Shown in pieces: positions 16,493 through 24,543 of a stretch of 64,000 nucleotides of DNA. The DNA comes from Rhodoferax ferrireducens (GTDB taxonomy: Bacteria; Pseudomonadota; Gammaproteobacteria; Burkholderiales; Burkholderiaceae_C). The position numbers were made by a program, and so were the translations under genes. The first letter of the stretch is position 1, and each line of letters starts with the position of its first letter. A model generated the notes under the pieces. That model did no database searches and was not told the DNA's origin. It worked only from the letters and a program-made list of their open reading frames with translations. Location: positions 1 to 64,000 of the forward strand of contig NZ_QEII01000274.1 in the NCBI RefSeq assembly GCF_003347515.1, read 5' to 3'.

Positions 16493-17407
16493 ATGGGTAA
16501 ATTACTTGAAGGCAAAGTCGCGCTGGTGACGGGCGGTGGCCGTGGCGTAGGACGCGGTATTGCCCTGGCACTGGCGCAGGCGGGTGCCAAGGTAGTGGTC
16601 AACGATCTGGGGGCCTCACTCGACGGCATGACGCATACAGAACAACCTGCTGCCCAGGTGGTTGCCGAGATCGAAGCGATGGGCGGTCAGGCCATCGTCA
16701 ACGGCGGCTCGGTAGCCAGTCGTCAAGATGCAGACGAGATGGTGGAAGCCGCGGTAAAGGCGTTCGGCCGGCTTGACATTGTGGTCAACAATGCAGGCAT
16801 CCTCCGCGATGCAATTTTCCACCGAATGACCGAGCAGGAGTTCGATGACGTGGTGGCGGTGCACCTTAAAGGTTGCTTCAATGTCAGCCGCGCCGCGGCA
16901 CCCTTGTTCAAGGAGCAGGGTAGTGGCAGCTATGTGCACATGACCTCAACCTCTGGCCTTATTGGTAACTTTGGACAGGCCAACTATTCCGCCGCCAAAC
17001 TCGGCATCGTGGCTTTGTCAAAGTCGATCGCCGTGGACATGCAGAAGTTCAACGTGCGCTCCAATGCGATTGCCCCGTTTGCCTGGACGCGGATGGTCGG
17101 CTCCATCCCCGATGAGACCCCCGAGCAGAAGAAGCGTGTGGAGGGCTTGAAGAAGCTGGTGCCCGAACGGGTCGCGCCGTTTGTCGTTGGCCTGTGCGCC
17201 GACGCTGCGGCCGATGTGAGCGGTCAGATATTCGGTGTGCGCAACAACGAAATATTTTTGTTTAGCCAGCCACGCCCGATCCGCACCGCGCACCGGGGCG
17301 AAGGATGGACGCCAGAGAGTGTGTTGGACACCGCGCTGCCCATGCTGAGGGCCGACTTCTATAAGCTGGACCGGTCGGGTGACGTCTTCACCTGGGATCC
17401 CGTGTAA
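16493..17407 (+). CDS. SDR-family hydroxyacyl-CoA dehydrogenase (17beta-HSD4/MFE-2-like)
   Basis: A 304-residue SDR. It has VTGGGRGVGRGIALALA, VVVNDLGASLDG, NNAGILRDAIFHRMTEQEFDDVV and GLIGNFGQANYSAAKLG (Tyr-x3-Lys). The NDLG element and the NNAGILRD segment are typical of the (R)-3-hydroxyacyl-CoA dehydrogenase part of peroxisomal multifunctional enzyme 2. MaoC hydratases make (R)-3-hydroxyacyl-CoA, so this enzyme pairs logically with the several MaoC genes in the window. AGGA is 8 bases ahead of the ATG. It is the first gene of a rightward unit followed by a MarR regulator. Confidence 0.83.
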   Translation: MGKLLEGKVALVTGGGRGVGRGIALALAQAGAKVVVNDLGASLDGMTHTEQPAAQVVAEIEAMGGQAIVNGGSVASRQDADEMVEAAVKAFGRLDIVVNNAGILRDAIFHRMTEQEFDDVVAVHLKGCFNVSRAAAPLFKEQGSGSYVHMTSTSGLIGNFGQANYSAAKLGIVALSKSIAVDMQKFNVRSNAIAPFAWTRMVGSIPDETPEQKKRVEGLKKLVPERVAPFVVGLCADAAADVSGQIFGVRNNEIFLFSQPRPIRTAHRGEGWTPESVLDTALPMLRADFYKLDRSGDVFTWDPV

Positions 17408-17500
17408 CGATGCGCGGTGGATTAGAATGTACGCATCATTACAGTAAAGCATAGGTGCTCCCCGGATCAGAAATGGTCCGCCGTGCACCGGAAAGTGGGC

Positions 17501-17965
17501 ATGGCAGTGGAACTTCATAGCGTCGATTGGGAGCTTCGGCTCGGTTTTTTAATTCACGACGTGTCGCGCTTGCGACGCAGTGCATTTGACCGATGCCTGA
17601 AGCCGTTGAGTGTCACCCGCTCGCAGTGGTGGGTGTTGGCTTATCTCTCGCGAGAGGATGGCATGACCCAGTCTCAGCTGGCCGAGGAACTCGATATTGG
17701 CAAAGTGGCCGTCGGCGGCCTGATCGATCGATTGGAGAAGTCAGGGTTGGTGAGGCGCGACGCCGACGCTGGCGACCGCCGGGTCAATCGTGTGTTTCTC
17801 GAGCCGAAAAGCAAACAGCTGATCGCGCGAATGCGCAAGATAAGTCACCGGATGAATGAGCAGATTCTGGTCGGTTTGACGGACGAGCAACTGGAAGCCT
17901 CTGCCGTTACCTTGGATGGCATGAAAGCCAACTTGCAAACTTACTTGAGCGCAAACGAGGCTTAA
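17501..17965 (+). CDS. MarR-family transcriptional regulator
   Basis: A 154-residue winged-helix protein: DRCLKPLSVTRSQWWVLAYL, MTQSQLAEELDIGKVAVGGLIDRLEKSGLVRR (recognition helix) and DADAGDRRVNRVFL (wing). The start at 17501 is chosen because GGAAAG lies 6 bases upstream; a GTG at 17483 is possible. MarR proteins bind palindromic operators as dimers and are often relieved by aromatic or acyl-CoA ligands. It is a candidate binder of the palindromic operators at 18131 and 19933 just downstream, although those 33-bp elements are longer than typical MarR sites. Confidence 0.88.
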   Translation: MAVELHSVDWELRLGFLIHDVSRLRRSAFDRCLKPLSVTRSQWWVLAYLSREDGMTQSQLAEELDIGKVAVGGLIDRLEKSGLVRRDADAGDRRVNRVFLEPKSKQLIARMRKISHRMNEQILVGLTDEQLEASAVTLDGMKANLQTYLSANEA

Positions 17966-17966
17966 A

Positions 17967-17982
17967 GCGCTGCCTACAGCGT
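17967..17982 (+). terminator. Weak candidate terminator after the MarR gene
   Basis: GCGCTG and CAGCGT form a six-pair stem (one G-T pair) with loop CCTA, followed by a C/T-rich run. It begins one base after the MarR stop codon. A second GC palindrome (GCGCGC at both ends) follows at 17990-18008. The lack of a T tract keeps confidence low. Confidence 0.3.
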
Positions 17983-18130
17983 CTCTCTTGCGCGCTGTAT
18001 ACGCGCGCCAAGTGAATCGCACTTTCCTTCAAGATGCGGTCCACCGCTGTCTTTCCCCCGGGTTCGGATGCAGGCAAAAAATTTGGATCTCAGCAGGGCG
18101 CTGTACATGCGACCTGAATGACCTTGGTCA

Positions 18131-18190
18131 TACTATACGATATGCAATCAATATGGTACAGTAGCGAACTACAATGATGCGCGAATTCGT
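18131..18190 (+). promoter_or_regulatory. Operator/promoter element, copy 1 (33-bp inverted repeat)
   Basis: An imperfect palindrome occupies 18131-18163: left arm TACTATACGATAT, 7-base spacer, right arm ATATGGTACAGTA. Eleven of thirteen arm positions are symmetric. From 18133 to 18190 the sequence matches 19935-19992 at 50 of 58 positions. It lies upstream of the membrane cassette gene, and its last part (CAATGATGCGCGAATTCGT) contains an ATG that is best read as leader, not as the start. The repetition ahead of two different genes points to shared control. Confidence 0.6.
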
Positions 18191-18221
18191 TCGCACAGCA
18201 TTTTTTTCCAAGGAGACCCCT

Positions 18222-18947
18222 GTGACCGACAAAAGCGTAGACCCGTTGTTCAGAAAATCTATTGTCTTTTGTGCGTGGTCTGGCTTTGCCGCCATTGCCT
18301 TGTTCGTCATCGGTGGCGTCATTCTTGGGGAGATGTTGCCGCCCTTGCTGCGTGCCAACGACTCGCCGGAGGAATTCGTCAGAAAAGTGACCGAGCATCA
18401 GCTCTCGATCCAAATCGGATCGGTGATCCTCATGCTGTCGTTTGCGCTCTTTGGCCCTTTCGGCGCCGGGATTGCCGCGCTGACGCGGCGCGCCGAGAAG
18501 AGCCCCGTGTTTTCCTACGTTCAGCTGGTCTTTACGGCATGCGGCACCATGGTTGCCTTACTGGTCGCATTTGCCTGGGCGCTGATGTCTTTTCGTCCTG
18601 ATGTCTATCATCCGACGATGGTGCAAATGTTTGCCGATCTCGCCTATTTCCTCGCCGTGTTTTCGGTGCCGGTGTTTGGTGGCTGGTGTGTCGTTATTGC
18701 GCTTCCCATTCTTTTGGCAGAAGAGGGCCACGAGTGCTTCCCGCGCTGGGTTGGCTACGTCAATCTATGGGCGGTTCTGCTGTTTGCGCCGGGCCAACTT
18801 GTGCTCTTCTTCAAGGATGGCCCCTTTTCCTGGCACGGCATAGTAGCGTTGTGGATTCCGTTTGTCGCCTTCTTCTTGTGGATTTTGATCATGTGCATGT
18901 CGATGCTGAAAGCGGTGAAGCAGGATGGTCAAGTCACCCAGGCTTGA
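18222..18947 (+). CDS. Six-helix membrane protein of a COX3/COX4-associated cassette, copy 1
   Basis: A hydrophobic protein of about 241 residues with six likely membrane segments (for example AIALFVIGGVILGEML, VILMLSFALFGPFGAGIAAL, MVALLVAFAWALMSF). The start is read as GTG at 18222 (VTDKSVDP) because AGGAG lies 6 bases upstream. An ATG at 18174 falls inside the operator repeat. Its paralogue at 37490-38203 has the same position relative to COX3- and COX4-like genes, the same leader context and a similar PDVYHP / YRPEALPDYV loop. I recognise no catalytic motif. The family is unknown to me; a membrane partner of the two oxidase-like subunits is inferred from the repeated gene order. Confidence 0.75.
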   Translation: MTDKSVDPLFRKSIVFCAWSGFAAIALFVIGGVILGEMLPPLLRANDSPEEFVRKVTEHQLSIQIGSVILMLSFALFGPFGAGIAALTRRAEKSPVFSYVQLVFTACGTMVALLVAFAWALMSFRPDVYHPTMVQMFADLAYFLAVFSVPVFGGWCVVIALPILLAEEGHECFPRWVGYVNLWAVLLFAPGQLVLFFKDGPFSWHGIVALWIPFVAFFLWILIMCMSMLKAVKQDGQVTQA

Positions 18948-18985
18948 GCGATGCAAGTGCTTGAACTGTGTGAGAGCTTAAGACG

Positions 18986-19606
18986 GTGAGCAGTCGTTCG
19001 CTTGAGCGCCCCGGTGCAGGAGACGGTTCCGGCACTGCGGCGGGGCACCATGCAACGACCAGGATACCGGGTGAGCTCGGTATCTGGATGTTTGTCGCCG
19101 GTGACCTGATCGTCTTTTCAGTCTTTTTCATCCTTATTGCGCTGGGACAGAAAGAGAAGTCAGATCTCTTCCTTCAATCGCGAGTGCAACTCGACCTCGG
19201 GGCGGGGCTTTTGAATACCCTGTTGCTGTTGACGGGATCGTGGTTCGTGGCCATTGGCGTCCAGCGCTGCCGGACTGGCTTGAGTGCGACGGCCAGCCGC
19301 TTTTTCTCTCTGGGGATTCTTTGCGGCGTGGGGTTTGTCGCCAACAAGGGCCTGGAGTGGAACGCAAAGTTTGCACATGGGATCAACCCGGCAACAAACT
19401 ATTTTTTCATGTACTTTTTCGTTTTTACCGGTATTCATCTGCTACATGTTCTCGTCGGCATCGGCGTTCTTTTTATGCTTCGCAGCGTTAGCCGGAACCC
19501 CTTGATGAACGCGAGAAGGATTCGTACGCTTGAGAGTGGGGCCACCTTCTGGCACCTCGTGGATCTCCTGTGGATTGTCCTTTTTGCACTTCTTTATCTC
19601 CTCTGA
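18986..19606 (+). CDS. Orphan cytochrome c oxidase subunit III-like protein (NorE-like), copy 1
   Basis: A 206-residue protein with five likely helices. It carries the subunit III hallmarks PGELGIWMFVAGDLIVFSVFF, NTLLLLTGSW, FFVFTGIHLLHVLVGIG and the terminal FWHLVDLLWIVLFALLYLL. No subunit I (heme-copper) or subunit II gene is present anywhere in the window. Known orphan relatives include NorE of nitric oxide reductase clusters. GTG start at 18986, 38 bases after the membrane protein; the COX4-like gene follows 8 bases later. Copy 2 is at 36847-37482. Its function here is unknown: it may support a diiron or P450 monooxygenase or a respiratory branch. Confidence 0.85.
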   Translation: MSSRSLERPGAGDGSGTAAGHHATTRIPGELGIWMFVAGDLIVFSVFFILIALGQKEKSDLFLQSRVQLDLGAGLLNTLLLLTGSWFVAIGVQRCRTGLSATASRFFSLGILCGVGFVANKGLEWNAKFAHGINPATNYFFMYFFVFTGIHLLHVLVGIGVLFMLRSVSRNPLMNARRIRTLESGATFWHLVDLLWIVLFALLYLL

Positions 19607-19614
19607 CCTCCTTC

Positions 19615-19902
19615 ATGTCGAACAGGGAAACCTTCATCGCCAAATTCGACCCCTTGACATTGGCCTGGGGCATTCTCGTCGCGGCGACAGGCATCGGCTG
19701 GTGGTTTGGCCACACGGCACAAATCGGCAACGATGGCGCTCGCCTCTCCATGGCGGGCGTGTTCGTGACCGCCTTTTTCAAAGCCTGGGTTGTCGGCTTC
19801 CAGTTCATGGAATTAAAGCGCGCTCCGCGGTGGCTGCGACACACATATGATTTATGGATTGTTGGTGTATGTGCCGCGCTCATGTTCATTTGCCTACGCT
19901 GA
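19615..19902 (+). CDS. Small COX4-type membrane protein (cytochrome c oxidase subunit IV-like), copy 1
   Basis: A 95-residue protein with three likely helices. It contains the family signature FVTAFFKAWVVGFQFMELK and RAPRWLR. The start is placed at 19615 (MSNRETFIAKFD), after the COX3-like stop at 19606; a longer in-frame reading would overlap that gene. Prokaryotic subunit IV proteins assist assembly or stability of heme-copper oxidases, and NorF is a comparable partner of NorE. Its paralogue at 36572-36850 also follows a COX3-like gene. Confidence 0.8.
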   Translation: MSNRETFIAKFDPLTLAWGILVAATGIGWWFGHTAQIGNDGARLSMAGVFVTAFFKAWVVGFQFMELKRAPRWLRHTYDLWIVGVCAALMFICLR

Positions 19903-19932
19903 ATAATCGTGATGTTGATACATCTTTGATGT

Positions 19933-19992
19933 AGCTATACGATATTTAACCAATATGGTACAGTAGTGCACTATTGTGATGCGCGAATTCGT
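19933..19992 (+). promoter_or_regulatory. Operator/promoter element, copy 2 (33-bp inverted repeat)
   Basis: Left arm AGCTATACGATAT (19933-19945), 7-base spacer, right arm ATATGGTACAGTA (19953-19965). The element matches copy 1 at 50 of 58 positions including the flanking GATGCGCGAATTCGT. It stands 36 bases upstream of the AliB-like dehydrogenase start, which also has AAAGGAG as ribosome binding site. The same regulator very likely controls both units. Confidence 0.6.
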
Positions 19993-20027
19993 GGCGCATC
20001 TTAAACGCCGTAAAGGAGCTGCATTCC

Positions 20028-21176
20028 ATGGTACTGACCGACGACCAAAAAGCCTTGCAAGAAACCGCGCGTCGCTTCGCTCGTGAACGTCTGCTGCCGG
20101 ACTATCAGAAACGGGAGAAGCTTGGCGTTCTGGACCGCGAACTGATCGCCGAGATGGGTCAGTTGGGCTTGCTGGGAGTGGATTTGCCCGAGACGCTGGG
20201 TGGGCTTGGTGTGGATGGCGTGACAACCGGCATCATTGCCGAAGAACTGGCCTACGGTGACTTCAACATCAGTCTTGTGCCCGTGGGTATTTCGCTCAAC
20301 GCGGCCATCCTGATCCGTCATGCGCAGCCGGAGCTGACCTCCGAATGGGTTCCTCGCATGACACGCGGCGAGGCCGTTGTTGCAATTTGCCTGACCGAGC
20401 CACGCGGTGGCTCGGATGCCAGCAATCTGCAATTGCGCGCGCGCCGGGAGGGCGACCAATACGTCATCAACGGCGAGAAAACCTCCATTACCTTTGCCGA
20501 CCGGGCTGACGCGTATCTGATTTTCGCCCGCACCGGCCTGCCGGACGAGGGGGCCAGGGGTGTCACGGCTTTTTTTATTCCAGGCAACACCCCGGGCATT
20601 TCGCGCACGCGTTTTGATGACGTGGGCAGTGCCATTGCGGGGCGCGGCTCGGTGTTCTTCGACGACGTGCGCATTCCCCTCAGTCATCGTCTCGGCGACG
20701 AGGGCAAAGGCTTTACCCAGGTCATGCAAGGCTTTGATTACAGCCGGGCATTGATTGGACTTCAGTGCTGCGGCATCGCCCAGGCGTCGCTTGACGAAGC
20801 CTGGGCCTACGCCAAGGAGCGCGAGGCCTTTGGCCGTCCTATTGGTCAATTCCAGGGCGTAAGTTTTCCGCTTTCCGAGGGCGAGTCGCATATTGCAGCG
20901 ATACGTCAACTCTGCTACCACACGCTGGCGTTACGTGACGCAGGCCTGCCTCACGCATCCGAGGCTGCCATGTGCAAATGGATGGGGCCGAAATATGCCT
21001 TTGATGCTATTCACCAGTGCCTGCTGACCTTTGGCCACTATGGCTGGTCAAAAGACCTGCCGCACCAGCAGCGTATGCGTGACGTCAGTGGTCTGGAGAT
21101 TGGCGACGGCACGGCGGGGGTGATGAAGCTGATCATTGCGCGGGGCCGCATTGGCCGCGCCGCCGTTCAATACTGA
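20028..21176 (+). CDS. aliB: Acyl-CoA dehydrogenase, cyclohexanecarboxyl-CoA dehydrogenase-like (AliB type)
   Basis: A 382-residue acyl-CoA dehydrogenase. It has CLTEPRGGSDASNLQLRA, GEKTSITFADRADAYL, GDEGKGFTQVMQGFDYSRALIG and LTFGHYGWSKDLPHQQRMRDV. The usual LxxER catalytic Glu is replaced by FDYSRAL, and the C-terminal position usually reading YEGT reads GDGTAGVMKLI, placing an Asp where medium-chain enzymes carry Glu. The overall sequence recalls AliB of R. palustris, which introduces the double bond into cyclohexanecarboxyl-CoA. It is followed by a PECR-like reductase and a MaoC gene. The link with BadH and BadI-like genes in the window strengthens the call; a different alicyclic or branched substrate is possible. 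Confidence 0.68.
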   Translation: MVLTDDQKALQETARRFARERLLPDYQKREKLGVLDRELIAEMGQLGLLGVDLPETLGGLGVDGVTTGIIAEELAYGDFNISLVPVGISLNAAILIRHAQPELTSEWVPRMTRGEAVVAICLTEPRGGSDASNLQLRARREGDQYVINGEKTSITFADRADAYLIFARTGLPDEGARGVTAFFIPGNTPGISRTRFDDVGSAIAGRGSVFFDDVRIPLSHRLGDEGKGFTQVMQGFDYSRALIGLQCCGIAQASLDEAWAYAKEREAFGRPIGQFQGVSFPLSEGESHIAAIRQLCYHTLALRDAGLPHASEAAMCKWMGPKYAFDAIHQCLLTFGHYGWSKDLPHQQRMRDVSGLEIGDGTAGVMKLIIARGRIGRAAVQY

Positions 21177-21193
21177 AACTAGAAGGATATTCC

Positions 21194-22063
21194 ATGTCTT
21201 ATCAATCTGTATTTCGCCCCGGTCTTTTCGCCGGGCAAACCATTATTGTTACCGGTGGCGGCAGCGGTATTGGCCGCTGCACCGCGCATGAACTGGCGTC
21301 CCTAGGCGCTCATGTTGTCCTGGTTGGCCGCACTATTGAAAAACTGGAGACGGTGAAGGCGGAGATCATTGAAGATGGCGGCAGCGTTAGCGCGTATGCC
21401 TGCGACATTCGCGACGAAGCTGCTGTGATCCAGACGATTGATGCCGTTTTGCAGACGCGCGGGCGCCTCGACGGGCTCGTCAACAACGCAGGTGGGCAAT
21501 ACCGCACGGCACTGAAAACGATCTCGACCAAAGGCTTTGAGGCGGTGGTGCGCAACAACCTGACCGGCGGCTTCATCTTCATGCGCGAGGCCTACAACCG
21601 CTGGATGGAACACAATGGCGGCGCCATCGTCAACATCATTGCTGATATCTGGAATGGCTGGCCGGACATCGCTCATTCTGGCGCAGCGCGTGCCGGCATG
21701 CTGAACCTGAGCGAGTCTGCCGCCTGCGAGTGGGCGGTCTCGAACGTGCGTGTCAACACGGTTGCACCGGGCGGCATCGCCTCCAGCGGTTTCGATACCT
21801 ATACGCCCGAAGCCAAGGCCAAGATACTGGAGTTTCCGCCCACTGTGCCACTCCAGCGCTATGGCAGTGAGTCGGAGGTGGCGGCTGCCATTGTCTATCT
21901 GCTATCGCCGGCGGCGGCCTACATCACGGGATCGTGCATCCGGGTTGACGGCGGTACGCCGAACGCCCGAAACACCTGGAAGCTGGAACCCCATCAGCGC
22001 AGCAAGCCCTTCGAAGGTTTCCATCGCGCCAAACTGCCCGAACTCTTGCGCGAAAAAGTCTGA
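21194..22063 (+). CDS. SDR related to peroxisomal trans-2-enoyl-CoA reductase
   Basis: A 289-residue SDR. It starts SVFRPGLFAGQTIIVTGGGSGIG, with NNAGGQYRTALKTISTKGFEAVVRNN, NIIADIWNGWPDIAHSGAARAGMLNL and VRVNTVAPGGI. The catalytic Tyr-x3-Lys is replaced by HSGAARAG, exactly the pattern of human PECR (HSGAARAGV), which reduces 2-enoyl-CoA with NADPH. The extended C-terminus after VDGGTPN resembles the same group. It follows the AliB-like gene by 17 bases. A role in reducing an enoyl-CoA intermediate, or in reverse as a dehydrogenase, fits the neighbourhood. Confidence 0.78.
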   Translation: MSYQSVFRPGLFAGQTIIVTGGGSGIGRCTAHELASLGAHVVLVGRTIEKLETVKAEIIEDGGSVSAYACDIRDEAAVIQTIDAVLQTRGRLDGLVNNAGGQYRTALKTISTKGFEAVVRNNLTGGFIFMREAYNRWMEHNGGAIVNIIADIWNGWPDIAHSGAARAGMLNLSESAACEWAVSNVRVNTVAPGGIASSGFDTYTPEAKAKILEFPPTVPLQRYGSESEVAAAIVYLLSPAAAYITGSCIRVDGGTPNARNTWKLEPHQRSKPFEGFHRAKLPELLREKV

Positions 22064-22076
22064 GGCGGAACACGCC

Positions 22077-22538
22077 ATGCATGCGATGCAACTCAAAAAC
22101 CGCTGGTTCCAGGACTATGTGCCAGGCGAAACATTCGAGTTCGGGGATTACTTGATTACCGAGGCTGAAATCATCGCTTTTGCGTCCCGCTATGACCCGC
22201 AGCCCTTCCATGTCGATGCCGGCGCGGCTGCCCAATCGAGTTTCGGCGGCCTGGTGGCCAGTGGCTGGATGACCGGCGCGGTGCTGATGCGCATGATGTG
22301 TGATCACTTCATATCGACAGTCTCTGCCATGGGGTCACCCGGTGTAGATCAATTGCGTTGGCTTGTGCCGGTGCGACCGGGTGACCGCCTTCATGCCCGG
22401 GTGACGGTGATCGATGTCTGCCCCTCCCGAAGCAAACCTGACCGCGGTACTGTGACGCTGCGCCAGGAGGCCATCAACCAGGACGGTGATGTCGTCATGT
22501 CACAGGAAGGAAAAGCCATTCATCGTTGTCGTCGTTGA
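22077..22538 (+). CDS. MaoC-family hydratase
   Basis: A 153-residue hot-dog hydratase beginning MHAMQLKNRWFQDYVPGETFEF. The active site is ASRYDPQPFHVDAGAAAQSSFGGLVASGW, with the Asp and His of R-specific enoyl-CoA hydratases. The start at 22077 follows GAGGCGG closely; an ATG at 22086 is an alternative. It ends the AliB-PECR-MaoC unit and meets the LivK-like gene tail to tail, 16 bases apart. It would hydrate the 2-enoyl-CoA made by the upstream dehydrogenase. Confidence 0.82.
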   Translation: MHAMQLKNRWFQDYVPGETFEFGDYLITEAEIIAFASRYDPQPFHVDAGAAAQSSFGGLVASGWMTGAVLMRMMCDHFISTVSAMGSPGVDQLRWLVPVRPGDRLHARVTVIDVCPSRSKPDRGTVTLRQEAINQDGDVVMSQEGKAIHRCRR

Positions 22539-22554
22539 GCTGGATGGTTGGTTG

Positions 22555-23709
22555 CTATTTCAAGTAATAACCATGGCGCGACCGAAGGCCGATCGTGATG
22601 CGGTCCGAACCGGAAGTACGGTCCTTCGCGAACGAAATGGCGTGCCCGCCAAGCTCGATCGAGCTCGCTGCCGACAACGCGGCGGCGATGCCATCACCGG
22701 TGAACAGAGGGGATGATCGGCGCAATGCCTCAACCGTGAGCCTGGCGGCCATGTAGTTGGACATCCCCTCAAACGTGATGGCCTTGGGTGACGCGTATTG
22801 TTCGACATGGCGTTGGAACTCGAAGGTGAGCGGGCTGTTGTCTGACTCCGGGTTCGGTACCAATTGAGTGAACCCGATAACCTTCTTCGGAAAGACGTTG
22901 CTCATGCCCTGGAATGAGCTTGACGCCAGGCTTGTGATGGTGCTGGGCCACTCGTCCGCTCGGGCCTGGATTCCTTGTTCAACCATGACGTCTACCAAGT
23001 CAGGCAATACGTCCATCACGACGGTCTGGAAATTTCCCTTGGCGACGCTATTCACTGCGCGGGTGACGGAAGCCGGATCGAACATCGACACAGGGTACAT
23101 CGTCTGGCTAATGCCTTTCGCTTGCAGGGCGCGCTCAAGGGCCACTAACCGTTCGCTGTCAGGCCCCGAATCGCTCAGCACAGCCGCGCGTGTGATACCA
23201 AGGACGTGGATCTGCGAAGCGAGGGCCTCGGCCTCGCGCTCGTAATTGGGACGCAAGGGAAAGAGGTAAGGCGAGCGGTCATGGCCCATGGCCTTGAGGC
23301 CAGACAGCGCGCCGATCAAGGGCACTTTCATTTCGATGGCCGTTGCCGCGATGGCTTCGCAGACAACCTCGCCTGCACAGCCAATCATAGCGACTGCTCC
23401 GTGCTCGCGAACAAGCCTGCGCACATTCTCGGCATGCGTCGCCGCGTTGTTATCTCCCACCAAGGTCACGACCTTGATTTGTCGACCGCGAATACCACCA
23501 TTCGCATTGATGTGCCCCACATAGGCTCGCAGGCCTCCGGTCAGTCCCTGTGTTGCCCGGTATGAGCCGCGTCCTTCCGCGATGCTCTGTCCCAGGACGA
23601 TGGGCTCGTTGGCGCCGAAGCCGAGCGCGCAATGGCCAGCCAGGATCAGGCCGGGAAGGAGGTGTCGGACGGATTGCGCGGCCAGGCCGCGGAAGTCGAT
23701 GATTTGCAA
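22555..23709 (-). CDS. Orphan ABC-type branched-chain amino-acid-like periplasmic binding protein
   Basis: A 384-residue protein with an N-terminal hydrophobic signal (about residues 14-32). It has the LivK/Peripla_BP_6 features: IVLGQSIAEGRGSY, GLRAYVGHINANGGIRGRQIKVVTLVGDN, VAMIGCAGEVVCEAIAATA and FPLRPNYEREAEAL. No permease or ATPase gene is nearby. Orphan binding proteins of this family are common in betaproteobacteria, where some serve carboxylate or aromatic uptake, or signalling. Here it lies 26 bases downstream of a phosphatase gene and is the last gene of a long leftward unit. Confidence 0.8.
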   Translation of the reverse strand: MQIIDFRGLAAQSVRHLLPGLILAGHCALGFGANEPIVLGQSIAEGRGSYRATQGLTGGLRAYVGHINANGGIRGRQIKVVTLVGDNNAATHAENVRRLVREHGAVAMIGCAGEVVCEAIAATAIEMKVPLIGALSGLKAMGHDRSPYLFPLRPNYEREAEALASQIHVLGITRAAVLSDSGPDSERLVALERALQAKGISQTMYPVSMFDPASVTRAVNSVAKGNFQTVVMDVLPDLVDVMVEQGIQARADEWPSTITSLASSSFQGMSNVFPKKVIGFTQLVPNPESDNSPLTFEFQRHVEQYASPKAITFEGMSNYMAARLTVEALRRSSPLFTGDGIAAALSAASSIELGGHAISFAKDRTSGSDRITIGLRSRHGYYLK

Positions 23710-23735
23710 GGTGTGGTCTCTTACGGGAGGGGCGG

Positions 23736-24521
23736 TTAATACGCGGGGAGGGTCGTTAACCAGCGGTCGCGCAGACGTTGAAGCGCCCCGGCATCCAGGC
23801 CGGCACAGGTCTGCACGTAGGCGTCCAGCGAACCGTAATCGGCCGCGACCGCGTCAAATGCGGTCTGTAGATACACAGGACGCGCATCCATGATCGCGTC
23901 GATCATGGGTTCAGAATCGGCCTGGCCGGAGAGTTTGAAAACGATCTCGGCAACCATTTCGCGCCGCTCCGGGTTGGTCACGCATTCCGCCCGGGCAGAC
24001 AGCAGATAGTCGGCAAAGATGCTTTCCTGCGTCACCCCCAGTGCATGGAGCAGAACCGCGACAGCGAACCCTGTTCGGTCCTTGCCTGCCGCGCAGTGAA
24101 TCAAAACCGGCACTTCAGCTGATTCAAATAGTCCGAATAGTTGTGGCAGGTGCGGTGCCATCGAACCGGGTAGCCGGCGGTAAACCTCCAGCATCAGGTC
24201 GACGGCGCCTTCAACATTCGGTTTATCCCTGAGCGTGGCAATGAGGCCTGGATCGGCACGAACATCACTGATCACTTCCATGGGAATTTGCCGTATTCCT
24301 TCCGATGGCTGGCTGTTCGGGTAGCGCTTGCGTTCAGAGGCGCTGCGGAGGTCGCACACCGTTTTCACGCCCAGCGACGTTAGCACCATCCAGTCTTGGG
24401 TGCCCAGCAGGTCAAGCTGATCTGAGCGCAGGATGGTGTGGCCGGCGATTCGCCGGCCATCGACGGTTGGCAGTCCCTTGAGACTTCGGAAATTTCGGGT
24501 TCCCGTGAGATCGAATTTCAT
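23736..24521 (-). CDS. Tyrosine phosphatase-like protein (Y_phosphatase3 type)
   Basis: A protein of about 261 residues with the P-loop HCAAGKDRTG (Cys-x5-Arg) of protein-tyrosine/dual-specificity phosphatases, the upstream VCDLRSASERKR and N-terminal TRNFRSLKG. The start is placed at 24521 (MKFDLTGTRNF), giving a short gap to the upstream gene; a longer frame would overlap that gene. Homologues in mycobacteria and proteobacteria act on phosphotyrosine or phosphoinositides. Why it sits in a catabolic cluster is not clear; the APH-type kinase-like protein at 27089-28282 could be its functional counterpart (speculation). Confidence 0.8.
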   Translation of the reverse strand: MKFDLTGTRNFRSLKGLPTVDGRRIAGHTILRSDQLDLLGTQDWMVLTSLGVKTVCDLRSASERKRYPNSQPSEGIRQIPMEVISDVRADPGLIATLRDKPNVEGAVDLMLEVYRRLPGSMAPHLPQLFGLFESAEVPVLIHCAAGKDRTGFAVAVLLHALGVTQESIFADYLLSARAECVTNPERREMVAEIVFKLSGQADSEPMIDAIMDARPVYLQTAFDAVAADYGSLDAYVQTCAGLDAGALQRLRDRWLTTLPAY

Positions 24522-24543
24522 GTCTGACTCTCTGGTCGCGTGA

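Noticed and set aside
17990..18008. GC-rich palindrome GCGCGC...GCGCGC as a strong terminator
   Set aside because: The stem is short and overlapped by alternate pairing, with no T tract; it may be a simple sequence effect.
18174..18221. ATG at 18174 as start of the membrane protein
   Set aside because: The codon falls in the repeated operator/leader element that also precedes an unrelated gene, and a GTG at 18222 has a proper AGGAG.
18986..19902. A complete cytochrome c oxidase operon
   Set aside because: Only subunit III- and IV-like genes are present. No subunit I heme-copper or subunit II CuA motif was found in the window.
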